Source of the DNA: Pseudomonas sp. LRP2-20
GTDB taxonomy: Bacteria > Pseudomonadota > Gammaproteobacteria > Pseudomonadales > Pseudomonadaceae
Length of the DNA stretch: 64,000 nucleotides
Direction of reading: 5' to 3'
NCBI RefSeq assembly: GCF_024349685.1
Contig: NZ_AP025944.1
Coordinates: forward strand, 1,494,001-1,558,000
Part shown: piece by piece, positions 42,311 to 51,292 of the stretch
How the letters are laid out: each line of letters starts with the position of its first letter
Numbering within the stretch: position 1 is the first letter of the stretch
Made by a program: the position numbers and the translations under genes
Notes under the pieces: model-generated
Told to the model about the DNA's origin: nothing
The model's database searches: none
Seen by the model: only the letters and a program-made list of their open reading frames with translations

Positions 42311-43642
42311 TCAGGTGGCAGCAATGTTCTCAGGCAACTCCAACCGGGCCACGAATCCACCCTGCGGGTGATTCTCCAGCACCAGGCTGCCGCCATGCCG
42401 CTCTGCCGCCTTGCGCGCGATCGCCAGGCCCAGCCCATGCCCCGCTGCCTCCTGCCCCGGCGCCCGGAAGAACGGCTCACCCAACTGCGCCAAGTGCTCC
42501 GGCGCCGCGCCTGGCCCATGGTCGCGCACGCTCAGCACGATCTTCTCTTGCTCACGCTTCGCGCTGATCTCGATCGGCTGCCCCTGCGGGTTGAAGCGCA
42601 GGGCATTGCGCACCAGGTTGTCCACGGCACGCTCGATCAGCGTCGGCCAGCCTTGCAGGGTCAACCCAGGCTGGGCCTCCAGCTTCACTTCCTGCTCCGG
42701 CGCGCTGAGCTGAGCGTCCTTGCGCACGCTGCCCAGCAGCGCGTTGAGGTCGACGGGTTCGGCATGGGCCTGCTCGGCATCGACCCTGGCCAATGTCAGG
42801 ATTTCGCTGATCAGGTCTTCCAGGCGGTCGCATTCACGGGTCAGGCGTGGCCACAGGGCCTGGCGCTGTTCGGTTTCGGCGCGCTCGGCAAGGGCCAGGG
42901 CAATGCGCAGGCGGGCCAGCGGTGAGCGCAGTTCGTGGGACACGTCGCGCAGCAGCTGGCGCTGGCTGCCGATCAGGCTCTGCAGGCGCGCGCCCATCTT
43001 GTTGAAGTCCTTGGCCAGCACACCGAACTCGTCGCGCCGGGCGGCCAGGCGTGCCAAGCTGTTCTGTTGGTAGGTGGCCTGGCCAAGGTCATGCACGGCG
43101 CCGCGCAGGCGGCTGAGCGGGCGGGTGATGGACAGGGTCACCAGCAGGCTGAACAAGGTCAGCACCACCAAGGCGATGCCCAGGGCACTCAATGGCCACA
43201 GCAGGCTCTCGCGGTGCCAGGCGTCCAGTTCCGGGTGCGGGATGCGGTAGATCAGCAGGTAGGTCTCGCCGCTGTCGGGGCTGGTGTATTCCTCGGTCAG
43301 GCGGCGCCACGGCAGGCGGCGCTCGTCATTGTGCTGGCGTGCCTCGAACGCTGCCGCGCGGCGCGGGAAGGTGCCGGGCACCACGGCATCACCGCTGTCG
43401 TCGAGCACCTGCACATCGATCTTGTAGCGCTGCTTGCGTCGTTCCAGGAAGGCCTGGGCAGACTCCAGGCCTTCCTGCTCATAATGCTTGGCCCAATGGC
43501 TGGCCATGGTTTTCAGGCCCGGGTGGCGGCTGAGGATCCAGGCATCCTGGTTGAGCATGTGGCCCAGCAGGATCGACAGGCCCGCGACCAGGGTGATAGC
43601 CAGCCAGAAGCTGGCCAGGATGCGCCAGAACAGAGAACGCAA
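42311..43642 (-). CDS. Sensor histidine kinase (CpxS/CpxA-like)
   Basis: A 443-residue membrane sensor. It has a first membrane segment (LASFWLAITLVAGLSILLGH), a periplasmic domain of about 130 residues, a second segment (LSALGIALVVLTLFSLLVTL), HAMP, the phospho-acceptor box VSHELRSPLARLR and an ATP-binding domain with DNLVRNALRF and DHGPGAAPEH. I start it at the TTG at 43642, because AGGAGG lies 5 bp upstream; upstream codons overlap a terminator hairpin. With the response regulator and CpxP-like gene it matches PA3204-PA3206 of P. aeruginosa (CpxR-CpxS). Confidence 0.88.
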   Translation of the reverse strand: MRSLFWRILASFWLAITLVAGLSILLGHMLNQDAWILSRHPGLKTMASHWAKHYEQEGLESAQAFLERRKQRYKIDVQVLDDSGDAVVPGTFPRRAAAFEARQHNDERRLPWRRLTEEYTSPDSGETYLLIYRIPHPELDAWHRESLLWPLSALGIALVVLTLFSLLVTLSITRPLSRLRGAVHDLGQATYQQNSLARLAARRDEFGVLAKDFNKMGARLQSLIGSQRQLLRDVSHELRSPLARLRIALALAERAETEQRQALWPRLTRECDRLEDLISEILTLARVDAEQAHAEPVDLNALLGSVRKDAQLSAPEQEVKLEAQPGLTLQGWPTLIERAVDNLVRNALRFNPQGQPIEISAKREQEKIVLSVRDHGPGAAPEHLAQLGEPFFRAPGQEAAGHGLGLAIARKAAERHGGSLVLENHPQGGFVARLELPENIAAT

Positions 43643-43660
43643 GAGCACCTCCTGTAAACG

Positions 43661-43694
43661 GGAAAAGCCCGGCCCGCTTGAGGGCGGGCCGGGC
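43661..43694 (-). terminator. Terminator between cpxP-like and sensor kinase genes
   Basis: On the minus strand, 11-bp arms GCCCGGCCCGC/GCGGGCCGGGC are followed by TTTT. This strong intrinsic terminator lies 15 bp after the CpxP-like stop codon and 19 bp before the kinase start, so most transcripts from upstream should stop here. Confidence 0.75.
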
Positions 43695-43708
43695 ATTGGT
43701 GGCACAGC

Positions 43709-44125
43709 TTACTGGGCCTTGGCAGCTTTTTCAGCTTTCCAGGTCTGGAACTCTTGCCATTCAGCCTTGCGTGCTTCGCGTTCCTTCTGCAGTTCGTCGA
43801 ACTTCTTCTGCTGGTCAGGCTTGAGCAGCGCGCGGACCTGGCTGTCGGTCTTGTCGTGGCTGGCCTTGAGTTCGTCCTTCATGGCCTTCTGCTCGGCGGC
43901 CGGCAGCTTGTTCAGGTAGCGCTCGGTGATTTCGCGGCGGTTCTGCATCTGCTCGCCCATCAGCTTGCCGATCTGCTGGCGCTGGTCGCGGCTCAGGTCC
44001 AGTTGGGCGAAAGGCGCATCACCGCGATGATGTGGGCCGTCGTGACGCTGGCCGCCTTCAGGCATGGCCATGGCCACGGTTGGCAGGGCGGCGGCGAACA
44101 TCAGGGCGATAAGGGTCTTGCGCAT
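43709..44125 (-). CDS. Spy/CpxP-family periplasmic chaperone
   Basis: This 138-residue protein has a signal peptide (MRKTLIALMFAAALPTVAMA) and a helical, charged mature part with LTxxQ-like motifs (LDLSRDQRQQIGKLMGEQMQ, LLKPDQQKKFDELQKERE). In E. coli, Spy and CpxP bind misfolded proteins, and CpxP restrains CpxA. It lies between the response regulator and sensor kinase genes, as PA3205 does in P. aeruginosa. Confidence 0.88.
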   Translation of the reverse strand: MRKTLIALMFAAALPTVAMAMPEGGQRHDGPHHRGDAPFAQLDLSRDQRQQIGKLMGEQMQNRREITERYLNKLPAAEQKAMKDELKASHDKTDSQVRALLKPDQQKKFDELQKEREARKAEWQEFQTWKAEKAAKAQ

Positions 44126-44249
44126 GGTGTCTCTCCTCTCATGGGCCGGTGTTTACCGGATGAGCTCAGTCTAGGGAGATCAAGGTCAAGCGCAGTCAGC
44201 GCAGCGTAAAGGCAGGGTAAAGATGGGGCGCAGGCGGCCCCATGCGGGT

Positions 44250-44927
44250 TTACAGGCTGTAGTAGTAACCACGGCTACGCAATGCGACGATCCGCGGCCG
44301 CCCATCGGCATGCGGGCCGACTTTCTTGCGCAGGTTGCTGACGTGCATGTCCAGGCTGCGGTCATACAGGGTGAGCTTGCGCCCCAGGGCGATCTGCGCC
44401 AGCTCCTGCTTGTCCAGCGGCTCGCCCGGCTGGCGCAGCAGCGCTTCGAGAATGCGGCTTTCGGACAGGGTCAGGCTCATGTCGCGGCCATCGATGCTGA
44501 CTACGCCGCGCACCGGGCTGAACGCCAGGTCACCGATCTCCAGCTGGGTGGTGGTGGCAGTGGGGTGGCTGCGGCGCAGCACGGCGCGCAGGCGGGCGGT
44601 GAGCTCACGGGGGTCGCAGGGCTTGGCCAGGTAATCATCAGCACCCAGCTCCAGGCCGAGGATGCGGTCCAGAGGCTCGCCACGGGCCGACAACATCAGC
44701 ACCGGCAGCTCGGCATGTTCGCTGCGCAGCTGCTTGAGCAGCTCCAGGCCGCTGCCGTCGGGCAGCATCACATCCAGCACCACGGCCGCCGGGGCATGCT
44801 CGGCCAAGGCCTGGCGCGCGCTCTGGCCATCGTGGCAGGCGCGTACCGCAAACCCTTCCTGGGTCAGCCAGCTGCCGAGCAGCTCGCAGAGTTCCTGGTC
44901 ATCATCAATCAGTAACAGCTCGCTCAT
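44250..44927 (-). CDS. OmpR-family response regulator (CpxR-like)
   Basis: A 225-residue regulator. The receiver domain has the acidic pair IDDD, phospho-acceptor D52 in VVLDVMLP and the lysine in LAKPCDP. A winged-helix DNA-binding domain begins near residue 128 and ends RSRGYYYSL, the OmpR/PhoB wing. It is paired with the sensor kinase downstream and expected to respond to envelope stress. It is first of the three genes. Confidence 0.9.
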   Translation of the reverse strand: MSELLLIDDDQELCELLGSWLTQEGFAVRACHDGQSARQALAEHAPAAVVLDVMLPDGSGLELLKQLRSEHAELPVLMLSARGEPLDRILGLELGADDYLAKPCDPRELTARLRAVLRRSHPTATTTQLEIGDLAFSPVRGVVSIDGRDMSLTLSESRILEALLRQPGEPLDKQELAQIALGRKLTLYDRSLDMHVSNLRKKVGPHADGRPRIVALRSRGYYYSL

Positions 44928-45023
44928 GACTCACTCAATTCAACCATTGACGGCGTCTTCTGTGTCCGCCAGTGGCAAAGATACCGCAGACTGAGGACGT
45001 ACGTGCAATTTGAGCGGGGGAAG

Positions 45024-45052
45024 CCGCGTCGCCTTCTTCGCGGGCGACGCGG
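45024..45052. terminator. Hairpin after yciI
   Basis: CCGCGTCGCC and GGGCGACGCGG form a 10-bp stem with an 8-nt loop, 8 bp beyond the YciI stop codon. There is no T tract, so its action as a terminator is uncertain. Confidence 0.45.
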
Positions 45053-45059
45053 TATCAGG

Positions 45060-45359
45060 TCAAGGCAGGACTTGCTTGAACGGCTTGACGATGACCTTGT
45101 CGTACACGCCCGCGGCAATGTACGGGTCGGCGTCGGCCCAGGCCTGGGCGGCGGCCAGGGAATCGAACTCGGCGACGATCAGGCTGCCGCTGAAACCGGC
45201 TTCACCCGGGTCGTTGCTGTCGATGGCCGGGTGCGGGCCGGCCAGCACCACGCGGCCTTCGGCCTTGAGCTGTTGCAGGCGCTCGATGTGCGCCGGGCGT
45301 GCGGCCAGGCGTTTTTCCAGGGAGTTCGCGACGTCGCTGGCGATAATGGCGTAGAGCAT
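45060..45359 (-). CDS. YciI-family protein
   Basis: A 99-residue small enzyme-like protein of the dimeric alpha+beta barrel (YCII) family: [20 protein letters not shown], then [20 protein letters not shown] and the C-terminal [20 protein letters not shown]. The conserved His and Asp of the family are present. The biochemical role is unknown. It begins 1 bp after the yciB stop and is surely cotranscribed with it, as in many proteobacteria. Confidence 0.92.
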   Translation of the reverse strand: MLYAIIASDVANSLEKRLAARPAHIERLQQLKAEGRVVLAGPHPAIDSNDPGEAGFSGSLIVAEFDSLAAAQAWADADPYIAAGVYDKVIVKPFKQVLP

Positions 45360-45360
45360 G

Positions 45361-45954
45361 TCAATCCTTGGGTTTGGAGGTGGAAGGGTCGTCGTGCAGG
45401 TGACGCGACAGGTACACGCCCTGGGCCACCAGGAAGATCACGGTCATGCCCAGGCTGCCGAACACCTTGAAGTCGACCCAGAAGTTCTGGAAGGTGAAGG
45501 CGACGAACAGGTTGGCGGCGCCGCAGAACACGAAGAAGGCGATCCAGGCCACGTTCAGGCGCGACCAGATGGCATCGGGCAGGGTCAGCGCGTGGCCCAT
45601 GATGCGCTTGATCAGCACCCGGTCACCGATGAAGTGGCTGCCGGCAAAGCCCAGGGCGAACAGCCAGTTGACCACCGGCGCCTTCCACTTGAGGAAGGTT
45701 TCGCTGTGGAAAGTCAGGGTCAGGCCGCCGAACACCAGGCAGGCGATCAGGGTCAGCCACTGGCCCTTTTCCAGCTTGCGCTGGCGCAGGAACAGCGCGC
45801 CGTACACCACCAGCGAGCTGATGATCAGCATTGCCGTGGCGCTGTAGATGCCGCCGAATTCGAAGCTGTGGCCTGCAACGTCCATCGGGCGTGGGTCGAG
45901 CTTGTAGACGATGAAGAACAGCAGCAGCGGGATGAAATCGATGAATTGTTTCAC
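45361..45954 (-). CDS. yciB: Septation protein A / YciB-type inner membrane protein
   Basis: A 197-residue protein with about five membrane segments ([18 protein letters not shown] at the start, [33 protein letters not shown]). It influences cell envelope integrity and septation in E. coli. I use the GTG at 45954, because the frame before it has no family-like sequence and the family starts with K-Q-F-I-D-F. The gene is divergent from the PHP-domain gene with 67 bp between. Confidence 0.88.
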   Translation of the reverse strand: MKQFIDFIPLLLFFIVYKLDPRPMDVAGHSFEFGGIYSATAMLIISSLVVYGALFLRQRKLEKGQWLTLIACLVFGGLTLTFHSETFLKWKAPVVNWLFALGFAGSHFIGDRVLIKRIMGHALTLPDAIWSRLNVAWIAFFVFCGAANLFVAFTFQNFWVDFKVFGSLGMTVIFLVAQGVYLSRHLHDDPSTSKPKD

Positions 45955-46021
45955 AATGGCAGCCAGAATCGGGATGTGACGGCATAATAACAAACATCGA
46001 TTCCAGCGAAAGCGCTCCTCC

Positions 46022-46882
46022 ATGAATGTTGATCTGCACTGTCACAGCACGGCCTCCGACGGCGCCCTGTCGCCCACGGACCTGGTCGCCCGGGCCCAAG
46101 AGCACGGGGTGCAAACGCTGGCACTGACTGACCACGATACCCTCGAAGGCCTGCCCGAGGCGCGCCAGGCCTGCCATGCGCGCGGCATGCATTGGATCAG
46201 CGGGGTAGAGCTGTCGTGCACCTGGGGTGGCGCGACCATTCACGTGCTGGGCTACAACTTCCCGCTCGACGCGCCGCCCTTGCTCCAGGCCATCGAGGCC
46301 CTGCACCGTGGCCGCTGGTTGCGTGCCGAAGAAATCGACAAACGGTTGGCGGCCAAGGGCATGCCCGGTGCCCTGGATGGCGCGCGCGCCGTGCAGCAGG
46401 AACTGGGGGACAGCGGTAACGCCCCGGCGCGGCCGCATTTTGCCGAATTCATGGTGCGCGCGGGCCATGTCAAGGACCGTGCCGAGGCCTTTCGCAAGTG
46501 GTTGGGGGCCGGCAAGCTGGGCGATGTCAAACAGCACTGGCCAACGCTCGAGGAAACTGTCTCCACCCTTCGCCAGTCCAACGCTTGGGTGAGCCTTGCG
46601 CACCCGATGCACTACGATCTGACCCGCAGCAAGCGCAGGCGGCTGATTGCCGACTATATTCAGGCAGGCGGGCAGGCACTTGAAGTGGTCAACGGGATGA
46701 TGCCGGCCGAGCAGGTGGGCACGATGTCCATCCTTACTCGTGAGTTCGGCCTGCTGGCAAGCGCTGGCAGCGATTTCCACGGCCCCGGCACCTGGGGCGA
46801 GATCGGTGCCTACCGGCCATTGCCCGAGGACTTGCCACCTCTGTGGCGTCGATTCAGCCATGAACAGCCTATGGCGCTATGA
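46022..46882 (+). CDS. rnm: PHP-domain 5'-3' exoribonuclease (RNase AM, Rnm/YciV)
   Basis: A 286-residue PHP-family phosphoesterase. The metal-binding signature is [18 protein letters not shown] at the start, LTDHDTLEG near residue 38, and later SLAHPMHYD and [10 protein letters not shown]. In E. coli the homologue trims 5' ends of 5S, 16S and 23S rRNA and degrades short oligonucleotides including 3',5'-bisphosphates. It is the first gene of a run with yciO, scpA and scpB; the next gene starts 13 bp after its stop. Confidence 0.9.
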   Translation: MNVDLHCHSTASDGALSPTDLVARAQEHGVQTLALTDHDTLEGLPEARQACHARGMHWISGVELSCTWGGATIHVLGYNFPLDAPPLLQAIEALHRGRWLRAEEIDKRLAAKGMPGALDGARAVQQELGDSGNAPARPHFAEFMVRAGHVKDRAEAFRKWLGAGKLGDVKQHWPTLEETVSTLRQSNAWVSLAHPMHYDLTRSKRRRLIADYIQAGGQALEVVNGMMPAEQVGTMSILTREFGLLASAGSDFHGPGTWGEIGAYRPLPEDLPPLWRRFSHEQPMAL

Positions 46883-46895
46883 ACAGGATGACTTC

Positions 46896-47525
46896 GTGAG
46901 CCAATTTTTCCAGATTCATCCGGAGAACCCGCAGCCGCGCCTGATCCGCCAGGCGGTGGAGATCATCCGCAAGGGTGGCGTGGTGGTCTATCCGACCGAC
47001 TCGGCCTATGCCCTGGGTTGCCAGATCGGCGACAAGGCGGCGATCGAGCGGGTTCGCCGCCTGCGCGGCCTGGACAAGACCCACAACTTCACCCTGATGT
47101 GTTGCGACATGTCGCAGCTGGGGCTGTACGCCAAGGTCGACACCGGCACCTTCCGCCTGCTCAAGGCCCATGTGCCTGGGCCGTACACCTTCATCCTCAA
47201 CGGTACCCGCGAAGTGCCGCGCCTGCTGCTGCATGAAAAGCGCCGCACCATCGGCCTGCGCGTGCCGGACCATGGCATCACCCTGGCGCTGCTGGCCGAA
47301 CTGGGCGAGCCGTTGATGAGCGTGAGCCTGATCCTGCCCGGCGACAGCGAGCCGATGACCGACCCGTACGAGATCCGCGAGCGCCTGGAACACCATGTCG
47401 ACCTGGTCATCGATGGTGGCTTCGGCGACCTCAAGGCCTCGACCATCATTGACCTGTCCGGCGACGAGCCTGAACTGATCCGTGAAGGCTGCGGCGACCC
47501 CACGCCGTTCATGGTCAACGCGTGA
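46896..47525 (+). CDS. YciO/Sua5-type threonylcarbamoyl-AMP synthase-like protein
   Basis: A 209-residue protein of the Sua5/YrdC/YciO fold: GGVVVYPTDSAYALGCQIGD, RLRGLDKTHNFTLMC and PGPYTFILNGTREVPR, with the C-terminal TIIDLSGDEPELIREG block. This belongs to the YciO branch, which binds RNA and has weak or no role in t6A synthesis compared with TsaC. The start is the GTG at 46896. The stop overlaps the scpA start (GTGA), a sign of coupled translation. Confidence 0.88.
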   Translation: MSQFFQIHPENPQPRLIRQAVEIIRKGGVVVYPTDSAYALGCQIGDKAAIERVRRLRGLDKTHNFTLMCCDMSQLGLYAKVDTGTFRLLKAHVPGPYTFILNGTREVPRLLLHEKRRTIGLRVPDHGITLALLAELGEPLMSVSLILPGDSEPMTDPYEIRERLEHHVDLVIDGGFGDLKASTIIDLSGDEPELIREGCGDPTPFMVNA

Positions 47526-48391
47526 GCCAGGTGGAAGCACCCGAGGCGCCTGCCGAACAGGCAGACTTGCCAGCACAAGCGCCCCCCCAGCAGTTGCAGC
47601 TGGCCCTGGTCTACGGCGAAGCGCTGACCGAGATGCCGCTGGACTTGTACATCCCGCCGGACGCCCTGGAAGTCATCCTCGAAGCCTTCGAGGGCCCGCT
47701 GGACTTGCTGCTGTACCTGATCCGCAAGCAGAACATCGACATCCTCGACATCCCCGTGGCGGAGATCACCCGCCAGTACATGGGCTACGTCGAGCTGATG
47801 AAGAGCGTGCGCCTGGAGCTGGCTGCGGAGTACCTGGTGATGGCAGCCATGCTTGCCGAGATCAAGTCGCGCATGCTGTTGCCGCGATCGACCGAGGTCG
47901 AGGAAGAGGAGGGTGACCCACGCGCCGAGCTGATCCGCCGCCTGCAGGAGTACGAACGCTTCAAGGCTGCCGCCGAGGGTATCGATGAGCTGCCTCGGGT
48001 TGGCCGCGAGATCGTCGTGCCGCGCCTGGAAGCCCCGCAGGCCAAGGTGCGCAAGCTGCTGCCGCAGGTCAGCCTGGAAGAGCTGCTGGTGTCCATGGCC
48101 GAGGTCATGCGCCGCAACGACCTGTTCGAAAGCCACCAGATCACCCGCGAGACGCTGTCCACCCGCGAGCGCATGAGCGACGTGCTGGAACGTCTCAAGG
48201 GCGGCGCTTTCGTGCCGTTTGTCGAGCTGTTCACGCCCGAGGAGGGCAAGCTTGGCGTGGTGGTGACCTTCATGGCGATCCTTGAGCTGGTGAAGGAATC
48301 GCTGGTCGAACTGGTGCAGAATGAGCCCTTCGCGCCGATCCATGTGCGGCTGCGCCCCGAGTCTGTCGAAGAACCTGATGAATCTGAATGA
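47522..48391 (+). CDS. scpA: Segregation and condensation protein A
   Basis: A 289-residue kleisin-type subunit. The conserved core starts at about residue 55 (VILEAFEGPLDLLLYLIRKQ NIDILDIPV), with LAAEYLVMAAMLAEIKSRML following, and the C-terminal winged helix that contacts the SMC head (VVVTFMAILELVKE). About 50 extra N-terminal residues are low-complexity and rich in Ala, Pro and Gln. The start GTG overlaps the yciO stop by 4 bp. In pseudomonads ScpAB can work beside MksB/MukB-like condensins. Confidence 0.92.
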   Translation: MSQVEAPEAPAEQADLPAQAPPQQLQLALVYGEALTEMPLDLYIPPDALEVILEAFEGPLDLLLYLIRKQNIDILDIPVAEITRQYMGYVELMKSVRLELAAEYLVMAAMLAEIKSRMLLPRSTEVEEEEGDPRAELIRRLQEYERFKAAAEGIDELPRVGREIVVPRLEAPQAKVRKLLPQVSLEELLVSMAEVMRRNDLFESHQITRETLSTRERMSDVLERLKGGAFVPFVELFTPEEGKLGVVVTFMAILELVKESLVELVQNEPFAPIHVRLRPESVEEPDESE

Positions 48392-49145
48392 ACCCCGCGA
48401 CCTGGCGTCGCTGATCGAAGCGTTCCTGCTCGCTTCGGGCAAGCCGCAGTCCCTTGAACGTCTCTACGAGCTGTTCGAAGAAGCCGAGCGCCCCGAACCG
48501 AAGGTGTTCCGCAAGGCCCTGGAAGTGCTTGGCAAGTCCTGCGCCGGGCGGGCCTTCGAGCTCAAGGAAGTGGCCACCGGTTACCGCCTGCAGATTCGCG
48601 AAGACTTCGCGCCCTGGGTTGGCCGGCTGTGGGAGGAGCGCCCGCAGCGGTATTCCCGGGCCCTGCTGGAAACCATGGCGTTGATCGCCTACCGCCAGCC
48701 CATCACCCGCGGCGAGATCGAGGATGTACGGGGCGTGGCGGTCAACAGCAACATCATCAAGACGTTGATGGAGCGCGAGTGGATTCGCGTTGTCGGCTAC
48801 CGCGAGGTGCCCGGGCGCCCGGCGATGTTTGCCACCACCAAGGCGTTTCTCGATCACTTCAACCTCAAGAGCCTGGATGAACTGCCGGCGCTTGCCGAGC
48901 TGCGCGAAATGGAGCCGGAGCCGCTGCTGGACCCGGATGATGCCCCGGTGCCGGCGCACCTGCAGGCGTTGGCCGATGCCAGCTTGGGTGAAGAGGAGGT
49001 GGCTGAGCCGAAAGATGAGACCAGCTTCCGCACCCTGCTGGTAGAGCTGGATGCCATGGAGGAAGGGCTGAAGACCGACTTCGATGACCTGCGCGAGGAA
49101 GAGCCCGAGGCCTCGGTGGAGGAAGAGGGCAAGTCAGAGTCCTGA
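48378..49145 (+). CDS. scpB: Segregation and condensation protein B
   Basis: This 255-residue protein binds ScpA as a dimer of winged helices: LASLIEAFLLASGKPQSLER, the second domain from residue 95 or so (ALLETMALIAYRQPITRGEI), and the LEREWIRVVGYREVPGRPA-type hairpin. It ends in a long acidic tail (about residues 180-255) rich in Glu and Asp. It overlaps scpA by 14 bp. Confidence 0.92.
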   Translation: MNLNEPRDLASLIEAFLLASGKPQSLERLYELFEEAERPEPKVFRKALEVLGKSCAGRAFELKEVATGYRLQIREDFAPWVGRLWEERPQRYSRALLETMALIAYRQPITRGEIEDVRGVAVNSNIIKTLMEREWIRVVGYREVPGRPAMFATTKAFLDHFNLKSLDELPALAELREMEPEPLLDPDDAPVPAHLQALADASLGEEEVAEPKDETSFRTLLVELDAMEEGLKTDFDDLREEEPEASVEEEGKSES

Positions 49146-49160
49146 CTTTTCCGCTGTCTG

Positions 49161-49263
49161 TGCCGGCCCTTTCGCGGGTAAACCCGCTCCCACAGGTAGG
49201 TCACATCCCTGAGTGCGCTGCAGTACCTGTGGGAGCGGGCTTGCCCGCGAAAGGGCCGGCACT
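49161..49263. repeat. Inverted REP pair
   Basis: GTGCCGGCCCTTTCGCGGG and its complement flank about 50 bp between scpB and rluB. They may separate the two transcripts. Confidence 0.85.
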
Positions 49264-49418
49264 GGCCACACATCACCATTAGGCAGAATTCACTCGCAAA
49301 GCCGACAAAACCCTCTACCCTGCAGTGCGTTCCCCCAGCGAACCGCGTATGATGCGCGGCCTTTTGGCGCGTTCGTCGCCAGAACCCTGATTTCATTCCT
49401 ACACCGGGAGGTGCCCAG

Positions 49419-50561
49419 ATGAGTGAGCAAGACCTGCAAAATACCGAAATCACCCCGCCAGCCGGCGAAAAGCTGCAGAAAGTGCTGGCGCGCATCGGCG
49501 TCGGTTCGCGCCGTGACGTCGAAGCCTGGATCAGCCAGGGCCGCATCAAGGTCAACGGCGTCGAGGCCACCCTCGGCCTGCGCGTCGACCTGCATGACGC
49601 CATCACCGTCGACGGCAAGCTGATCAAGCGCGAAGAGGCCGCCGAGGCCACCCGCCGGGTGATCATGTACAACAAGCCCGATGGCGAGATCTGCACCCGT
49701 GACGACCCGGAAGGTCGCCCGACCGTGTTCGACCGCCTGCCGCGGCCGAAAGAAGGCCGCTGGATCAACATCGGCCGCCTGGACATCAACACCACGGGCT
49801 TGCTGCTGTTCACCACCGACGGTGAGCTGGCCAACCGCCTGATGCACCCGTCCTACGAGATGGACCGCGAATACGCCGTGCGTGTACGGGGTGAAGTCGA
49901 CGACGAGATGATCGATCGCCTGAAGGCGGGCGTGATGCTCGAAGACGGCCCGGCCAAGTTCACCGACATCCAGAAGGCGCCGGGTGGCGAAGGCTTCAAC
50001 CACTGGTACCACTGCGTGGTGATGGAAGGCCGCAACCGTGAAGTGCGCCGCCTGTGGGAGTCCCAGGGCATGGTGGTCAGCCGCCTGAAGCGCGTGCGTT
50101 TCGGCCCTGTGTTCCTCAACTCCGACCTGCCGATGGGCCGCTGGCGTGAAATGAGCCAGGGCGAAATCGACATTCTCGCCGCTGAAGTGGGCCTGCAGCC
50201 GGTGGCGCTGCCGGCCATGAACCTCAAGGCCAAGGACAAGATGGAGCGCCTGCAGCGCAAGTCGAGCCGGCCAATGGGGCGCAACGAGCGCGTGCGCAGC
50301 CTGCGCCCGGCCCATGACGGCGGCGCTGCTGCCGCTGAGCGCCCGGCACGCCAGCCGCGAGATACTTCGGGTGAACGCCCGGCGCGTCAGCCACGAGATG
50401 CCTCCGGTGAGCGCCCTGCACGTCAGTCCCGTGACGAAGCGCCGCGCAAAGGCAGCCGCGGCAGCGCCGTGGCCGAGCGCCCGAGCGAGATGCGCAAGCG
50501 CCCTGGCAAGCCTGACGGTGACAAGGCGGCCGGTCGCGGTCGCGGCAAGCCTCGCGGCTGA
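49419..50561 (+). CDS. rluB: 23S rRNA pseudouridine(2605) synthase RluB
   Basis: A 380-residue enzyme. It has an S4 RNA-binding domain (KLQKVLARIGVGSRRDVEAW) and the RsuA/RluB catalytic domain with the nucleophile aspartate in IGRLDINTTGLLL. A further motif is MEGRNREVRRLWESQG. The C-terminal 100 residues or so are a basic disordered tail with three copies of ERPARQPRDxSG-like units. The enzyme isomerises U2605 of 23S rRNA. GGGAGG lies before the ATG. A clear terminator follows. Confidence 0.93.
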   Translation: MSEQDLQNTEITPPAGEKLQKVLARIGVGSRRDVEAWISQGRIKVNGVEATLGLRVDLHDAITVDGKLIKREEAAEATRRVIMYNKPDGEICTRDDPEGRPTVFDRLPRPKEGRWINIGRLDINTTGLLLFTTDGELANRLMHPSYEMDREYAVRVRGEVDDEMIDRLKAGVMLEDGPAKFTDIQKAPGGEGFNHWYHCVVMEGRNREVRRLWESQGMVVSRLKRVRFGPVFLNSDLPMGRWREMSQGEIDILAAEVGLQPVALPAMNLKAKDKMERLQRKSSRPMGRNERVRSLRPAHDGGAAAAERPARQPRDTSGERPARQPRDASGERPARQSRDEAPRKGSRGSAVAERPSEMRKRPGKPDGDKAAGRGRGKPRG

Positions 50562-50579
50562 TGGGTCACAGCGGTAACA

Positions 50580-50607
50580 AGAACCAGCCTTCGGGCTGGT
50601 TTTTTTA
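50580..50607 (+). terminator. Intrinsic terminator of rluB
   Basis: AACCAGCC and GGCTGGTT pair around a TTCG tetraloop, followed by TTTTTT. Confidence 0.9.
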
Positions 50608-50621
50608 TGCCTGCAAGATTT

Positions 50622-50731
50622 TGGGGCTGCTGCGCAGCCCATCGCCGGCAAGCGCGGCTCCCACATTGACCGTGTAAACCTGCTTTTGTGGGAGCCGCGC
50701 TTGCCGGCGATGGGCCGCAAAGCGGCCCCAA
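50622..50731. repeat. Inverted REP pair (GCCGGCAAGCGCGG type)
   Basis: GGGGCTGCTGCGCAGCCCAT plus the REP core, and the complementary arm ending in AAAGCGGCCCCA. From its end to about 51079 I see no gene and no clear site. Confidence 0.85.
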
Positions 50732-51079
50732 GATATTGAAGGAAAAGAATTTTTCGGACGACTGGCAAGTTTTCAAACCACCCCGTAAAGAAAGTTATAC
50801 AGAGTTGCTCGAGTTCAGCCACGATTTCGGATTTTTCCTTTTCGCGTAAACAAAACTTGCCGCATCACCTGCCTTGAAACCCCAGCCTTGCCCCTGTCCA
50901 GTCTTGCCCAAACCCCCGTACCACGGTGATATAGCGCTCATTGCCGTGTGCAAGAGCCCGTCCGCAGAGCCGGGCTGACAAAACAACAAATGGAGGCGCC
51001 ATGTACGCCGATCACTTCGCCTTTTCAGGCTCTTACCACAGGATCGCTGCGTTTTTTCCCGAGGAAACGATGCAACGCG

Positions 51080-51109
51080 TTGACGCCTGCGCGTTTGCAG
51101 GGGTATACA
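51080..51109 (+). promoter_or_regulatory. Sigma-70-type promoter of the aromatic permease gene
   Basis: TTGACG (51080-51085) and TATACA (51104-51109) are separated by 18 bp. Transcription would start near 51116 and give a 5' untranslated region of about 175 nt before the permease ATG. That region can form several short hairpins. Confidence 0.6.
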
Positions 51110-51292
51110 GTGCGCCGCGTTTTACCTGTGACCCTCTTGCGTACCGCGCACTCCTGCCCACACCTGGCTGATCCGCCCCGGCGGTATCCGTTGGCAGGAA
51201 ACCCAAGGTAACCACCTTGCCCATTCCGCTGCGCCACGAGCGCGGTGGGTCCGATTCCGTCACAGATAAAAACAATGCAGGTGACTTCGTTC

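Noticed and set aside
50669..50690. TGTAAACCTGCTTTTGTG as a PhhR/TyrR box upstream of aroP
   Set aside because: The right half matches only three of six positions, and the sequence is the spacer of a REP pair about 600 bp from the start codon.
50795..50989. A 64-codon minus-strand frame upstream of aroP
   Set aside because: No ribosome site, no signal or domain, and atypical composition. Treated as non-coding.
51001..51171. A 56-codon frame rich in Phe and Tyr with a good ribosome site upstream of aroP, tempting as an attenuator leader peptide
   Set aside because: The best promoter for aroP (51080-51109) lies inside this frame, so the main transcript would not contain its start. No terminator-like hairpin follows it.
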